Positions 24,500 to 36,842 of a stretch of 64,000 nt of DNA are shown piece by piece (position 1 is the first letter of the stretch; each line of letters starts with the position of its first letter). Source of the stretch: Lasiosphaeria ovina. Its lineage: Eukaryota > Ascomycota > Sordariomycetes > Sordariales > Lasiosphaeriaceae. The stretch is taken from assembly GCA_033439765.1 (NCBI GenBank), contig JAULSN010000003.1:5208001-5272000 (forward strand), written 5' to 3'. The position numbers and the translations under genes were made by a program. The notes beneath the pieces are model-generated. The model saw nothing but the letters and a program-made list of their open reading frames with translations. It had not been told where the DNA came from and made no database searches.

Positions 24500-26385
24500 G
24501 ATTAACCTAACGAACCCCGACCGAAGACTTGAAGTATCTCCGTTACGATACCGAGATCCCCCGAAGAAGCCGCTACTATTACGTAGAAGGCTAGAACTAA
24601 AGTTGACTATGACCCTATAGCGTTAGACGCTATAATACCGCCGTAAGATAAGATTATAACGTAGTACCCTAATCTAATACGAATAGGAGTAGTACGCGGA
24701 GCGTCGCGCCTATCCCTTAATATTACTAACCCGCGTACTACTATCGATGAAAACGAGACCTAGCTCGAGTTCTATAAGCGAGTTATTATAGCCGAAATAC
24801 CCAGGGAACGCTTCGAGATAACGACCGACTAATAGCGTACTAATACCGTACTTTATATAGGTAAGATCGCCGAGTATTACGGTCGCCGAGCAACTATAGG
24901 AGTAGCTTTTTATTTCCGCCCGATAACTAATAAAGGTATCGATACTTAGCCCGCTTTTAATAGACTCTACTTACGAGACGACTTCGCCCGTATAGTAAAA
25001 GATAATAAAGACGCTATATACTAGGAATTCAAGTTCCGAGCTATCGCTATAGCCGCTTTTCGAGCCTAGAGCGCCGAATTACTAACTACCGCCAGCCGAC
25101 TAGATACTAACCAGGAACTTCTTTTCTAGTAGACTGAAGTATTTACCTAGAATATTAAAGAGGTACTGAAGAACCCTAACGTCGCTCTTAGCGATGCCCA
25201 AGCCCGTATCGCTAGCTTAGAGTAAGAATTATAAGATAAGGTCGCCGATACGTTCGACCTCTAATAGACGATCGCCGAGTAAGCCGTCGAGAATCGTAAG
25301 CTCAAGAACCTAAATACTCCGAACCCGACTCCGTCGGTCACTTCTATTCCCGACCCCTCGACTATAATTAATATTAATATTAGTACCCAGAATACTATTG
25401 GGAACCGTAGCCGCCTACCCCGTACTATACCGGCCCTATTAGAGACCTCGACCTAGCGAGCTACCCGTTCCGCGAAGATTAATAGCCCAAAGCCCTAGAA
25501 CGCCGACCCCGATATAGATAAGGTGGAATTCGAGATCTTCTATCGATACTTAATAAATAAATTAGAAGGTAACGCTAACTACTTCACTACCGACCGCGTA
25601 CGTATAGCGTATATCGAGAACTATTTAGTAAGCGTAGCTTCGGATACGATTAATCCTTATATATCGAATAACCACCCTAAACCAATCACTACTAGTAACG
25701 CCTTACTCGATCTTATCTAGTCCGAATAGTATAACCCGAATCGCCTTAAGACCGCTTAGGATAACTACGATAAGTTAGCTATAGAAAACGTCGGTAACGA
25801 CTATATTAAGTTCAAGAATAAGTTTATTCGTTTAGTAGGTAAGGTCCGTAAACCGAAGTCGGAATAGATTATAGAGTTCCGCTATAAGATTTACCCTAGC
25901 TATATTACCGCTATAATACCTATATTCTTAGCCCCGGACGCCACTTTCGAGAGCGTCGCTAAGTACGGATAAAGTATTACCCGAAACTTCACTAACGTAC
26001 GTTAGCGAAAAGAGGCTAAGCAGAAGGACCTAGTTCCTACCGTAAAGAAAGATAAGACTCGCCGTAGCGGTAGTTACCGCTCTAATACCCCTATTAGGAA
26101 CCCGAAGCTAGTAGCCTCGGGTAACTCCCCGTCGCTTCCCCTACGTCCTAATAAGACCGAAGCTATATAGCTTACTAAGGAAGGTCGTTGCTTCGTATAC
26201 CGCGAGAAAGGCTACGTCTAGAATAATTACCCGCTTAAGGAGTAAGCTCGTCGCTAATAGGAAGCCAAAATCCGAGCTATTACGTAGTAATTTGATTCGG
26301 ACTCGGAGGAAGATAGTAGCTAGTCTTCGTTAATAAGCGATAATAATAATACCGATATCGAGTTAATAAACTAGGCGCCCTAAGA
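24500..26385 (+). pseudogene. Gypsy-2 Gag
   Basis: A frame of some 600 codons with many stops. Parts seen are an N-terminal charged region, a coiled segment with ARIASLEQELQDKV, a Pro/Thr-rich linker, a capsid part with YRYLINKLEGNANYF and KFKNKFIRLVG, and CFVYREKGYVQNNYP, the damaged CCHC knuckle. An uninterrupted 65-codon piece is at 25523-25720. Confidence 0.8.
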
Positions 26386-26399
26386 AATAAGGACTCCCT

Positions 26400-29300
26400 C
26401 CTAGGGAATATATCCCCAAGATTAATAAAGAAGAAGATAGGATTAAGTATACTAAGATAAAGTATTTTATTAGAATAATTAAGTAATAGTTCCTTCGATA
26501 TTAGCCCCCTTATTAATAGAGGTTCCTTCCTCTATAACTATAGTATAGCTAATAATAGATTTTCTCTTTCTACTTCTAATATATTAATAGATATAGGAAT
26601 AGATAGTTATATATTTATAAGCCCTAGATTCGCTAAACGAATAGTAAAGCACCTATAGTCCGATTAACTAGACAACTTTCGTAAGAGAGGAGTTTCCGAC
26701 TATCGAGGCAAGCCTATATAGGATATTAGTAGGCTAGTACGAGGGTACCTCCGTATATAAGGGCGAACTATTTATAATAAATAGATAATCGTACTCGAGA
26801 TAAGGTACGATATCCTTATTAGTAAGAACTAGTTCGTATACCACGACATATAGGCGGACTATACAAAGTAACGCCTACTATTCCCCCCTAACTAGAACGT
26901 CGACCCGCGGTACTAGATAGATATCCCGGTCGGGAAGACTAAGCTTCTTAAGAGCAAGAGCTATTAGGAGGATATAATACGGAGGTAACGGGCTATAGAC
27001 GCCGAGGATAAACGACGTTAGGATAGACGTAGTATCCGTAATCGAATTAAGATCCTAGAGTAATAAGCTATTAAACCAGAACCTACCACTTCTCCTACGC
27101 CTACCCCTACTACTCCCCGTCTAAAGAAAGTTCGCTTCCTTAACTAATAACCCTAGAGGTCGTCGTCTAGTAACTTCTAGTAATACGAGCTAAACCGTAT
27201 AGAGCGGGAACTCCATAATAGTAGTAGTAACGATAATAAGGAAGGCCAACCAAGCCTACCGGAACCAAGTCAACCAAAGGTAACGATTACTTCCTTATAC
27301 CCGGAAACGGATATTCACGGGCGATATAAGATAAAGCGAGACGCTATTAGCTAGTATAAAGAGCGTATACCTAACCTACGTATAGTTAGAGCTATATCGT
27401 TCCTCAAGACGGCCCATAAGGCGTAGGACTCTATCCATATTATATTATTATATAAGCTAGACCGGTATATCCAGAACCGTTAGGAATAGTAATTACTAAA
27501 AGACGATATAGATCTGGCTAAGAAAATTATCTAGACCGTCCCTATAGCGTACTATAATTTCCTAGACGTCTTTAGTAAAGCCGAATCGGACGTTCGCGTA
27601 CCCCACCGCCTAGGAAAGGCTAATCACCGTATCGAGCTATTAGAAGGTAAGACCCTAGAGAAAGACCTTATCCATAGCCCTCTCTATAAGATATCTCTAG
27701 AGGAACTAGAGGCTTGTCGTATATATATTACGGAGAACCTATAAAAGGGATTCATCGAGCCTAGCTTAGCCCCCTAGGCAGCCCCGGTACTAATAGTAGC
27801 CAAGCCTGGAGGAGGACTCCGTTTTTATATCGACTACCGACGACTGAACTTAATTACCCGGAAGGATCGGTACCCGATCCCCCTTATCGACGAGACCCTC
27901 GCGCTAATTACTAGTAAGAAGATCTTTACTAAAATCGATATCTAGTAAGCCTTCTATAGGCTAAGAATCTACGACGATAATATCGAATTAACCGCGTTCA
28001 GGATAAGGTACGGGTCTTACTAGTACCGAGTCCTACCCTTTAGGTTAACTAATAGACCCGCCACTTTCTAGCGATTCATTAACGAAGTATTAGTAGAATA
28101 CCTCAATATATTCTATAGTACCTATATCGATAATATTCTTATCTTTTCTAACTCCCTAGAGGAATATAAGGAGTATATTAAAAAGGTCCTCGCTAAGTTA
28201 AGAGAGTACGGCCTCTAGGCCAATATTAAGAAATACGAGTTCTACGTTACCGAGACTCGCTACTTAGGCTTTATTATTAGAAAAGACGGTATACGCGTAG
28301 ACCTAGAGAAGACCTCCATAATCAGAAACTAGGAAAGGCCTACGACCGTAAAAGGGATCTAGTCTTTCCTCGGGTTCTATAACTATTTCCGCCGGTTTAT
28401 TAAAGATTATAGCCGGATAGCCCGCCCTATAACGGACCTTACGAGGAAAGACCAACTATTCGTATAGTTACCCTATTATTAGGAGGTATTTAAGGAGCTT
28501 AAGCACTCCCTACTCACCGCCCTACTACTCGGATACTTCGACTTCTACGTAGAAACCCATATAGAAACGGACTCCTCAAACGGCGTAGTTATAGGAGTAC
28601 TTACGTAGATAGGGGAGGATGGCGAATAGTACCTAGTAGCCTATTATTCGGAAACCCTATAAGGAGCCGAGCATAATTACCCGATATAAGATAAGGAGCT
28701 CCTCGCTATCGTTAGAGGTCTAGAAACCTAGCGTATTATACTATAGGGGTTATAGAAACTATTCCTCGCCGTTACCGACTATAAGGCTCTTAAGTTCTAC
28801 TCGGAGAAGAGACTACTAGGTTAGCGATAAGCGAATTAGTAGGATAATTTATTATAATATAACGTCTAGTTTACGTATCGACTAGGGAAGGAGAATATTA
28901 TAATAGATATACTCTCCCGTAAAATGGAAGATCTAGTTACTATTAAAGCGAAGCGTAAAGCGGAACGTTATATACGGATCTTTAAACTACTAAAGGGATA
29001 AATTAGTATACTAACCTAGGATAAAGGAGATGAACTCCCCTCCCCGGAGTAGACTAGTACGCTAGCCCTAAAGATCTCCCTCCTAGAGAACGACGAACTA
29101 CTAGCTTAACCTTTAGGTATCGAGGTTATCGACGAGATTATTACCACTAATCGTAAGGATCCGGAGATAAGCGTATAGCGAGAGAGAGCGTAATAGGGAG
29201 ATACCAAGTTCGCCCTATCCGAATCAGGACTCCTTACGCGCGATAGAAAACTAGTAGTCTTAAGAAAGGATAACCTCCGGATATTACTTATAAAAGAGGT

Positions 29301-30720
29301 TTATAGTAGAATTATTATGGCTTATCCCGGGCGTAATAAAACTTTCAAACTCTTAAAGCTATATTACTAGTAGCCCGAAATAAGGACGTTCTCTAACTAA
29401 TACGTTACGAACTATATAGCCTACTAACTAGTACGCCACCCTAGGGATAAGACCCCTAGTTTACTATATCCCTTACCTATTCTACTCCGGCCTTAGTCTT
29501 CGATAGTTATTAACTTCAAAAGCTAACCCTTAGACCGATACGGATTCGATAATATTCTCGTAATAGTAGATAAACTTAGTAAGTAACCCTAGTATATCCC
29601 CTATTATAAGAACGCTACGGCTAAGGACGCTACCCTAATATACTATAAGGGACCCTATCGAGTATTCGGATTACCCTACGAAATCGGATCGGATCGAGGA
29701 CCCTAGTTCATAGCGGACTTTACCGACGAAATATCCAAACTACTCGGGATTAAGTAGAAGCTCTCTTTTACTAGATACTCTTAGAGCGCCGGCCAAGTAG
29801 AAATCATAAACTAATATATCGACTAACGTCTACGACCTTTCGTTAACTATTACTAGGATAACTAGTCTAGAGCGATACCCGCTATAGACGCCGTAGCGGG
29901 CTCCTTACTATATAATAGTATAGGACTATCCCTATATAAGGTCCTAATAGGTTTCCCGATGAACTTACCGTTCGACTAGAGCGCGAGGACCCCCCTCGAT
30001 ACTACTATTCCCTACCGCGAACGGCTTAATAAATAAGAAGCTCAGGATATAACGAAACGTATATAGGGATTTGTCAACTCGGCCAAAGATATAATACGTT
30101 TAGTATAGTAGAGGTAGGCGAAGTAGGCTAATAAGTATCGTAGGGAACCTAACTTCGGTCCCGGCGACTACGTCTTTATTATTAAGAAATCCTAATCTAC
30201 TAACCGCCCGAGCGATAAGCTGGACTACCCGTTAATACGCCGCCACTATAAGATCCTTAGTATAGTAGGATACTCCTACTAACTAGAAGTCCCGGACGAT
30301 TAGAAGGGCTCCTTAGTATTTCACGCCGATCGCCTAAGGAAGTACCTAAATAACCCCGTACCGGGACAGGCTAACGATAACCCGCCAGGAGAGCTATTTA
30401 ATAATAAGGAGGAATAGAAAGTAGATAAGATTATTACTTCCCGAATAAACGGAAACGTACTCCAATACTAGGTAGAATAGCGCGGATAGGATCCAGATCC
30501 AACGTAGTACGATACATCGGGATTCAAGAATACGCCCCTGAAGTTAGCCGACTTCTATAACCAATACCCCGATAATACAGGCCCGCCGAAGCGACTACAA
30601 TAGTAGCGCGAGGCGTACGAGCGCGACGAAATTGATCCACCTCACGAAGACGATAATATAGCGATGGACTCCGGAGTTGTGCGTATACGCCGATCAATAC
30701 GAAAGAAATAAAGCGGTTTA
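26400..30720 (+). pseudogene. Gypsy-2 Pol
   Basis: The frame reads protease (NILIDIGIDSYIFIS near 26580), then [31 protein letters not shown]-type palm entry, LPFRLTNRPATFQRFINEVL and YSTYIDNILIFSN, where the second catalytic Asp of YIDD is now Asn. RNase H follows (ETDSSNGVVIGVL, LSRKMEDL), then integrase with DKLSKQPQYIP, SDRGPQFIADF and SFTRYSQSAGQVEI, and a C-terminal chromodomain-like part (YQVEQRGQDPDPTQYD, KLADFYNQYPDN, GPPKRL). Numerous TAG/TAA stops and the altered RT site make it dead. Confidence 0.9.
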
Positions 30721-30822
30721 TTCTAGAAGGTTACTTATTCGATTACTATTAGTAGCCATAAAATTTTTTTTCTTTTCACACAAAGGACTCGAGGGCGAGC
30801 CTTTTTCGGAAGGGGGGAGTAA

Positions 30823-31075
30823 TATCACGGTCGGCACTAGCGCCAAGGCCCCACCACGGATTTAAGCTCATTACTAGCCCCGATTAGGATTAGTCGTACG
30901 TGACCTCCCGCAAGCCCCAGAGGTCCGTACTCCCTGAGCCCTAGCCCATACTTACCCCGCGACCATAATCGCACCTTTATAGATTTTCTTCCTTTCTTCT
31001 TCACCTTAGAATCCTTAGACTATAGTATAGCTATATTAGCGATCCTTTTCCTAGTTGCTATTGACCGCTATCACA
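30823..31075 (+). repeat. Gypsy-2 3' LTR
   Basis: Starts TATCACGG (RIP form of TGTCACGG), ends GCTATCACA, then the GAGTG duplication. Confidence 0.95.
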
Positions 31076-31301
31076 GAGTGGTTATGGTTGCATTACGTTG
31101 TGTAAGGTATAGGTCGTTGTGTATGTAAGCTTTGCAGCTTACATAAGATTGCTTATGTAAGAGACCCACAATTATTTATAGTTGTATTATTACGTAAGCA
31201 GTATAAATATATTTATTATATATTTTTACCTCTTATAGTTCTTTTTATATCGTTTATTTTATATAAGGTAAAAAATATATATATTAAAAACCAACAATAG
31301 T

Positions 31302-31637
31302 AGTAGATTTTAACGAAAATAAATAAATCTTCAATAGGATATTCTTTAAGGCCTTCCTAGGTAATAGGTTATAAGCTTTAGATTATTACCGTATAGTCGA
31401 TTTAATAAAATAAGGCTATACTAATTATCGTTATATTCGTAGAATCTAAAGCTAAGGAAAGAAAAGGAAAAGAAAGTTCTAAAGGCTATACGGTACGCGG
31501 AGAAGTGGGCTAGGTTTTATGGGTCACGTGGCAGGGCTTAGCACGGGCTATCAATGGCGGGGTTGTTTAGTCAGCTTGAGTCGCGCAGCGTGCGATCGAT
31601 TAGGGCCACCCAAATGTCCTTCGCACCTGCCGTGACA
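31302..31637 (-). repeat. Gypsy-1 copy B, LTR and leader
   Basis: The reverse complement matches 9982-10315: it ends in window orientation with CCTGCCGTGACA at 31637. It is the outer right border of the retrotransposon nest. No target duplication was found because the other end of copy B is missing. Confidence 0.85.
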
Positions 31638-31894
31638 GGTAAGATAGTATTTCAGGATTTTACCGGCTTAAATTAAGCTCTGCGTATCTCAGTTGCCAGC
31701 AGTTGCCAGGCACCTGCAGTAGGGTACGCGGAAAATTGGATAGGGTACGCAGATCAAAGCTCTATGCAAATCCCAAATCCCAAGTCCCAAGTCCCATAAC
31801 TCCAGCGCTCCATACGTATACCCAAAGACCATGCCCAACCCAAACACCCAAAAGCCCACAATATGCCCAATGGATACCCACTACCGCGACTAAC

Positions 31895-33539
31895 CTAAAC
31901 CCTACCGCCCCAAGCCTGCCTCTCCAGATCGCCCACCCCGTCCCTCCCCCCAGTCCCAGCCTTATTCCCCTGCCGCCGCGGAAGGTAATCCACCTCGACG
32001 GTGCTCGTCTTGATGATCCCTCCCCCGGCAGTCCCAACCTTTCCCTGCGGCTGTGCCTCCAACCCAAAAATACTCCCATCACTCCCCTCATTCTCCTCCC
32101 CCGTCCACTCCCCCCCAGCCCCACCAACCCCCTTCCCGACCCTCCCTCCCCCTCCCCGTCCCACCATTCAAGCTGTCATCCCCCACCTCAGGCGCCAACA
32201 CCTCAGCCGACTCCCCGGCCTCCTTATCACCATCCACAATGGTACTAAACGACCGGAGCACATCCCCCCCTCTTTCTCCATCCCCATCCGCCTCCCGATC
32301 CCCACGAGCCCGGGGCTGAGTCGTACCGCCGCTGAAATTGATATTCCCGGGGTTCCAGCTCCGGTTGTGAAATTACCGGCTGCCCGGGTTGGTAGTGGTG
32401 TTGTCCGTCGCGGACCCGGGGCGGTAGTGGTGCGAGCGGACTTCGCGGAGGGCGAGGCGCAGGAAGGGGATCGACGCGGCGGTGATGACCACGGCGGTTT
32501 CGGCGGCGGACCAGATTAGGAGGTCGATGGAGGAGTCTTTTTTTTATTTATTTATATAGAATAGAATAGAAGGGAATGGTTTGTGAAGGGAACTCTGGGA
32601 AGTGGGGATGGGGGATGGGGGAACAGTCTCGCCATTTTGCGCTCTGGTTGATGTAGGATGTTTTGATGATTGCCGTGATGCCGGATCTATATAATCACAT
32701 GGTGATGATGGGTGGGTGGTTAGTGGATGGGGAATATTAAAGGAGTTGTTGGGGGAGGGGGGGGGGGAGGTGGTCATACAAAACCCCCAAACTCATCGCC
32801 ACACAACCACCAATCTTCTCCACCCGCCGCATATTCAGCCGCATGATCAGCAGCCAGGGGAACAGAGCAAGGACAAAATCCATGGCGGCCGACCACGCGC
32901 CCGTAAAGATGTTGTAGTCCAGCAGCATCCGGCCGTTCCAGCAGGTGCCCGGCACGAGCGGGTCCCAGACGCGCGCGATGGGCGAGCACGACGTGAAGAT
33001 GAAGGCGGCCGTCGTCCACAGCGCCAGGTTGACGGTCACGATGATGAACCACACCAGCACGCGGTGCCAGGTGCGAAAGGACAGGCGCAGCAGCGTGACG
33101 GCAAACGACGACTTGCTGATGGCGATGGACCCGATGCCGAAGAAGTTGGCTGTCCCCATCAGCCGATGCGCTTCGACAGTGTCCTGGTGCCGGAGGGATC
33201 GGTAGTGCCGCCCGATGCCGTATTGGGTGGCTGCTATGATGATGCCCGTGTAGGTGACGAGGAAGATCTGGGTGGCGTGTGCAAGGTATTTGTCAGTTGG
33301 CCCGGACAAAGATGGCATCGTTGGCCGGAGAGTGGGGCGGTATCTTCCCGACATGCCCATCATGTGATCAAGATGTAGTCGTCGGCGCCAAACGGCTTGC
33401 GGTAGCGGGCCTTGCAAAAGCAGCGCAGGGCGACAAAGACCAGCGAGACGACCACCATGACATACAGCGAGATCTCGAGATCTCGAGCTCGCGGGCCCGG
33501 CTCTCGGCCGGGTCGTAGTCCAGCGCCGGGTCGCCCATT
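31895..33539 (-). CDS. Rhodopsin-domain integral membrane protein (Pth11/SAT4-like)
   Basis: A fungal multi-span membrane protein of the family once called SAT4/Pth11-like rhodopsin domain. Exon 1 from about 33539 begins MGDPALDYDPAESRA and carries VVVSLVFVALRCFCKARYR and DDYILI. Exon 2 (33267-32780) holds IFLVTYTGIIIAATQYGIG, SSFAVTLLRLS, VLVWFIIVTVNLALW, CSPIARVWDP and the conserved GTCWN. Exon 3 (32686-32625) gives ITAIIKTSYINQSAKWRD and exon 4 (32536-32377) LLIWSAAETAVVITAASIP, both strong family signatures. Frames of exons 2-4 join exactly. A Gly-rich tail follows to about 31895, where the reading frame is uncertain. Oddities: an 8-bp duplication in exon 1 shifts the frame, and no GT donor is seen before the in-frame TGA that follows DDYILIT. 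The gene may be damaged. Confidence 0.75.
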
Positions 33540-34853
33540 GTGAGTGTGTGAGTGGTGAACCAAAGAGTCGGGGCAGGCTAAGGCAGCTAAGCACTAGCCT
33601 GTGCGGCGAGAGGTGTGGGGAATCATGGTGAAAGGAAGAGAGAGAGAGAGTCAAGGGTGCCCGGTGACGTGGGTCGGGATCGATTTATGGTTTTGTCTGT
33701 TATTAGGAGGTGGGAGGTCTCTCTGATCACGAAGAAACGCATGTCTCTGTATCTTCCTCCGCCTCGTTTGGGTGGTGGCAAGCAGAACAATGGGCGGTTT
33801 TGTGAGGGCATGCAAGTGATTTTGACTTCGAAACGCGGAAACCTGCAAATAAGTGCCAGGGCGACCATTGTCACCAGAAATTTGGGAGAGGCGCCGATTG
33901 GCTACACCACAGCGTGGTGTCGTTAGGTCCATGGCTCGAGCAGCGGCGCAGGCGGCACAGGCCTATGGCTGTTGATGATAAGCTTCCGGGGGCGGGAGGA
34001 TCCAGCTCGCATGACGCTACAAGCCAAAGGGGGAATGAGTTCGGGAATTTTGGAAGGTTGCCATCGGCAGAGCGTCAAGCTTGGTTCCAGAATACGCGTA
34101 CTGGGAATCGGGAGTCAGGCCCTTCCTGTTGTGCAACTGTGCTGCTCGTCTTGGAAAGTTGGCGACGGACAAATGCCTGAGACAGCAGCTGGCAGTAGAA
34201 GAAGGAGCAGCAAGCAGCTCGTCACCGTCCATGTTGCCACAGAAGCGATGCTACGAGACGCAGTGTGGGACAGGAAGAGCACGTCATTGGCAGCATCGTG
34301 GGTGCTCACGGAGGTCTGGTGTAGTGTGGTGTGGTGACTGCTGGTGATGGGCAATCTGTTCCTGGGTTGATCTCCACGTGTACACGTGTAGTCTCGTTTC
34401 CTCCGCCATATTCCCGGGGTCGAAGCATCGTTACCATGGTAGCCCACAGGGGCTAGCGGAGAGCACCCGCATAGTGGCGAATTCTTCAACATCCCAACAC
34501 GCAGCGTCGCATGCGTATGTTGCTTCTATCGACACCGTCCTATCACGGCCTTGGCCTGGGGACCCGACAACGGGCTTCGGCCTGCTTCCGGCAACACCGA
34601 ACGCGTTATTAAAATGATGCGAATCCCCGTCTTCTGTCATACGTCATATAAATGCAGCCTGAGGGCAGGATGTTGCATGGCAGTGTACCCCGCAAACTTG
34701 GCCAGGGTGCGATATTTTGCCGCCAAAGCGTTCATATAACAGCCACGTCCTCCGCCATGGACGTCCCAGCCGTCCGGATCAACGTCGGCCGTTTGTTGTC
34801 ATCGGTCCTGGGCATCTAGAAATCTCGAAAATTCTCAATCCATCACCGCCACC
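33540..34853. other. Intergenic, no gene seen
   Basis: Several short overlapping frames on both strands but no family motifs. The region separates two genes transcribed away from each other and should contain their promoters; no specific site is convincing. Confidence 0.5.
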
Positions 34854-35192
34854 ATGAGATTCTCGGGCTATCCAAGCTTGCGAGGACCGCACCACGCCCT
34901 CGGGACCCTAGCTCTGCTCGCCGCCTGTTTGCTGCCATTGTCAAGCGTCGCAGCGGCCTCGGCCCAGGACAAGGAAAAGGACAAGCCAAAGCCCAAGCCC
35001 ATCTCGCTCGACAGGACCGGCGGCTTCCAGATCGGCGGCAAGATCATCTCGGACCCGACCAACCCCAACATGACGCTGTCGTGCGACCACGGGTACATGG
35101 AGTACTTCATCCCGTCGAGACGGCGCGCCAGACGAGCCTCGTCATGTGGCACAGCTCGAGCGCGCAGGTGTGGCAGAACCGGTGGGACGCTA
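34854..35192 (+). pseudogene. Secreted alpha/beta hydrolase, 5' fragment
   Basis: An ATG at 34854 in a good context (CCACCATGAG) opens a signal peptide with the hydrophobic run TLALLAACLLPLSSVAAASA. The mature start is Lys/Pro-rich, then GGFQIGGKII, CDHGYMEYFIP and, in the next frame, SLVMWHSSSAQVWQNRWD: the N-terminal part of a fungal secreted alpha/beta hydrolase. The shift between the two frames lies at about 35110-35114 and equals one missing base. A GTAAGC donor follows at 35193, but no second exon is found; the catalytic Ser, Asp and His region is absent. Truncated and frameshifted, so not functional. Confidence 0.7.
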
Positions 35193-36842
35193 GGTAAGCG
35201 GAATGGGGCTGATGAAGGCCGTGTGTCGTGGCAGAAACGACGGGTTGGGACCCATCGGCTTTCGACCTGGATAAATCGACCATGTCGTGGATAGATCGAC
35301 TGTGTGTTAAACCCCTTTCGGTCATGGCCCCACAATGTCAGCCACATCCAAAATTTGCAGGCTGCAACCGGGCTTGTAGTCGACTTGTAGGATAATGCAG
35401 GACTGTCCAAAAAAAAAATTAAAAAATCGTCAATTTCCTATTTAGGAAGTCTGAGGCAAGGCAGGCCCGCCCAGCCTGCCGTGGCTGCGGCGGCTGGGGA
35501 ACAGGTGTCACAAACAACGGTGCGTAGAAAGTGGTCAAAAGAGTGCTTGTATTAGGAAAAAGAAGAAGGAAAGGCGGGCATCGCCTTGATGCCGTATTTG
35601 TGTGCGGCATTCAGCTTACATGGCCTAGGCCGTAAGTGGTCTAGCTTATACGCCACCAACACCCAGTTGGGCTACGCCACCAACACCCAATTGAGGCTAC
35701 GCCACCAACACCCAATTGAGGCTACGCCACCAACACCCAATTGAGGCTACGCCACCAACGCCCAGATGCGGCCTCTTCCGACAACAGGCAGTAGCTTGTT
35801 GGCTGTATTGCAGGTTCCAGCGCTGCTGGAAGCTGGCGAAGCGTGGCCTCCGAACGCCCCGAATTCGCCGATTGGACCAGCCAATCAGCGGGCGGGGAGG
35901 AAAAGCGGGCAATGATGACGGAAGATCTCTTGCACTCTTTCTAGTTTAGACCTTGGCACATGGCCACTACGCCAGGCTTTGGGGCTACGATGCAGGGGCC
36001 TCGAAGGGGACCAACAACAAGCCGAGTTCGATTGTTCTCTCCGTTCGCCATCCACAGGTACCGCAGCTTTCGTACCGTGCTGCCAACCACAGAGACGTGC
36101 TTACTGTAGTGGCGACTGCACTAGACTCAGCACAGTAAAGGGGACTCATGCTTACTTTACGTAAGATAAGCTCTCGTATAGTCCAAATATAGAAGTTAGG
36201 GACAAAAATTATTCCAAAGCCTGGTTACACACAGTACCATACAAAGGCTGACTACCGCCAATTTACAGTACAAATAACATTTCCTAAACTCTTCACACGG
36301 ATACCAGGGTCCCCTGCTCGGCCAGGCTGTAGAACCACCTTTGGCCTAACGTTCGTATGGTAAGATGCTATGAGAGGACCCACAGCGCCGTCGGGGTGCA
36401 CCAGCCCGCGACACTTGTAGGGAATCAAGATATTACCACGGGCGGATGGAAGACTGGATGGCTAATTGGCGTCCCAATAACATGTTTGTCTTCGTAAACC
36501 ATCTGTTCCACGCCTCAGAGAAGCGAAAAGCGGCATTCGTCAGCTTTAGGCAGCGTAGTTTCAAGCCTAGGCAGCTTTCTAATAGTAGAAAGGGACTGTC
36601 AGAAGTGAGAGAGTAGCCCATGATGGAGGCCAGAAAGCAGCGGCGGGCGGGAGATGAGCCAACATGTCCATGTGGAAGCACCACAGAGCATCGGGTGAAT
36701 ACATGGAAATCTCGGGTATATAAACAATGGCTAGATGTGTCTGCAGAACGACGGACATCTCAAGTGAATCGCACTCCCCAGCTTTCGTTTCTTCAGTCTC
36801 GTATAACTCCTATCACCTCCTTACCAACCAGACTTTGAGACA
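35193..36842. other. Intergenic with minisatellite
   Basis: No recognisable gene. Holds an A-tract near 35411, the 25-bp minisatellite at 35648-35771 and the likely promoter of the gene starting at 36843. Confidence 0.5.
35648..35771. repeat. 25-bp minisatellite, about five units
   Basis: Units of the form ctacgccaccaacacccaat plus ttgagg-like end. The middle three are identical; the first and last are diverged. Confidence 0.9.

Larger units (their letters stand above)
24167..31075 (+). mobile_element. Gypsy-2 chromovirus retrotransposon, full length
   Basis: A 6,909-bp element with 253-bp LTRs at 24167-24419 and 30823-31075 and a perfect 5-bp target duplication GAGTG at 24162-24166 and 31076-31080. 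Gag and Pol are in the order Gag, protease, RT, RNase H, integrase, chromodomain. The internal part is saturated with RIP mutations while the LTRs are nearly clean. It is inserted inside the Copia-2 solo LTR, which makes it one of the youngest insertions of the nest. Confidence 0.95.
23600..31301 (-). repeat. Solo Copia-2 LTR, split by Gypsy-2
   Basis: The inverted copy of the 13027-13804 LTR. It runs from 23605 to 24166 and resumes at 31081-31296 after the Gypsy-2 insertion, about 780 bp in all. A 5-bp duplication ATAGT flanks it at 23600-23604 and 31297-31301, and Gypsy-1 copy B continues on both sides. Together with the left copy it forms an inverted repeat pair of almost 0.8 kb. Confidence 0.9.

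Noticed and set aside
31703..32519. Pro-rich plus-strand frames of 170-180 codons
   Set aside because: Antisense to the Gly-rich tail of the rhodopsin-domain gene.
32737..33654. Single 305-codon frame as the whole rhodopsin-domain protein
   Set aside because: Its first 120 codons read through intron and promoter; the conserved first helix lies in a different frame.
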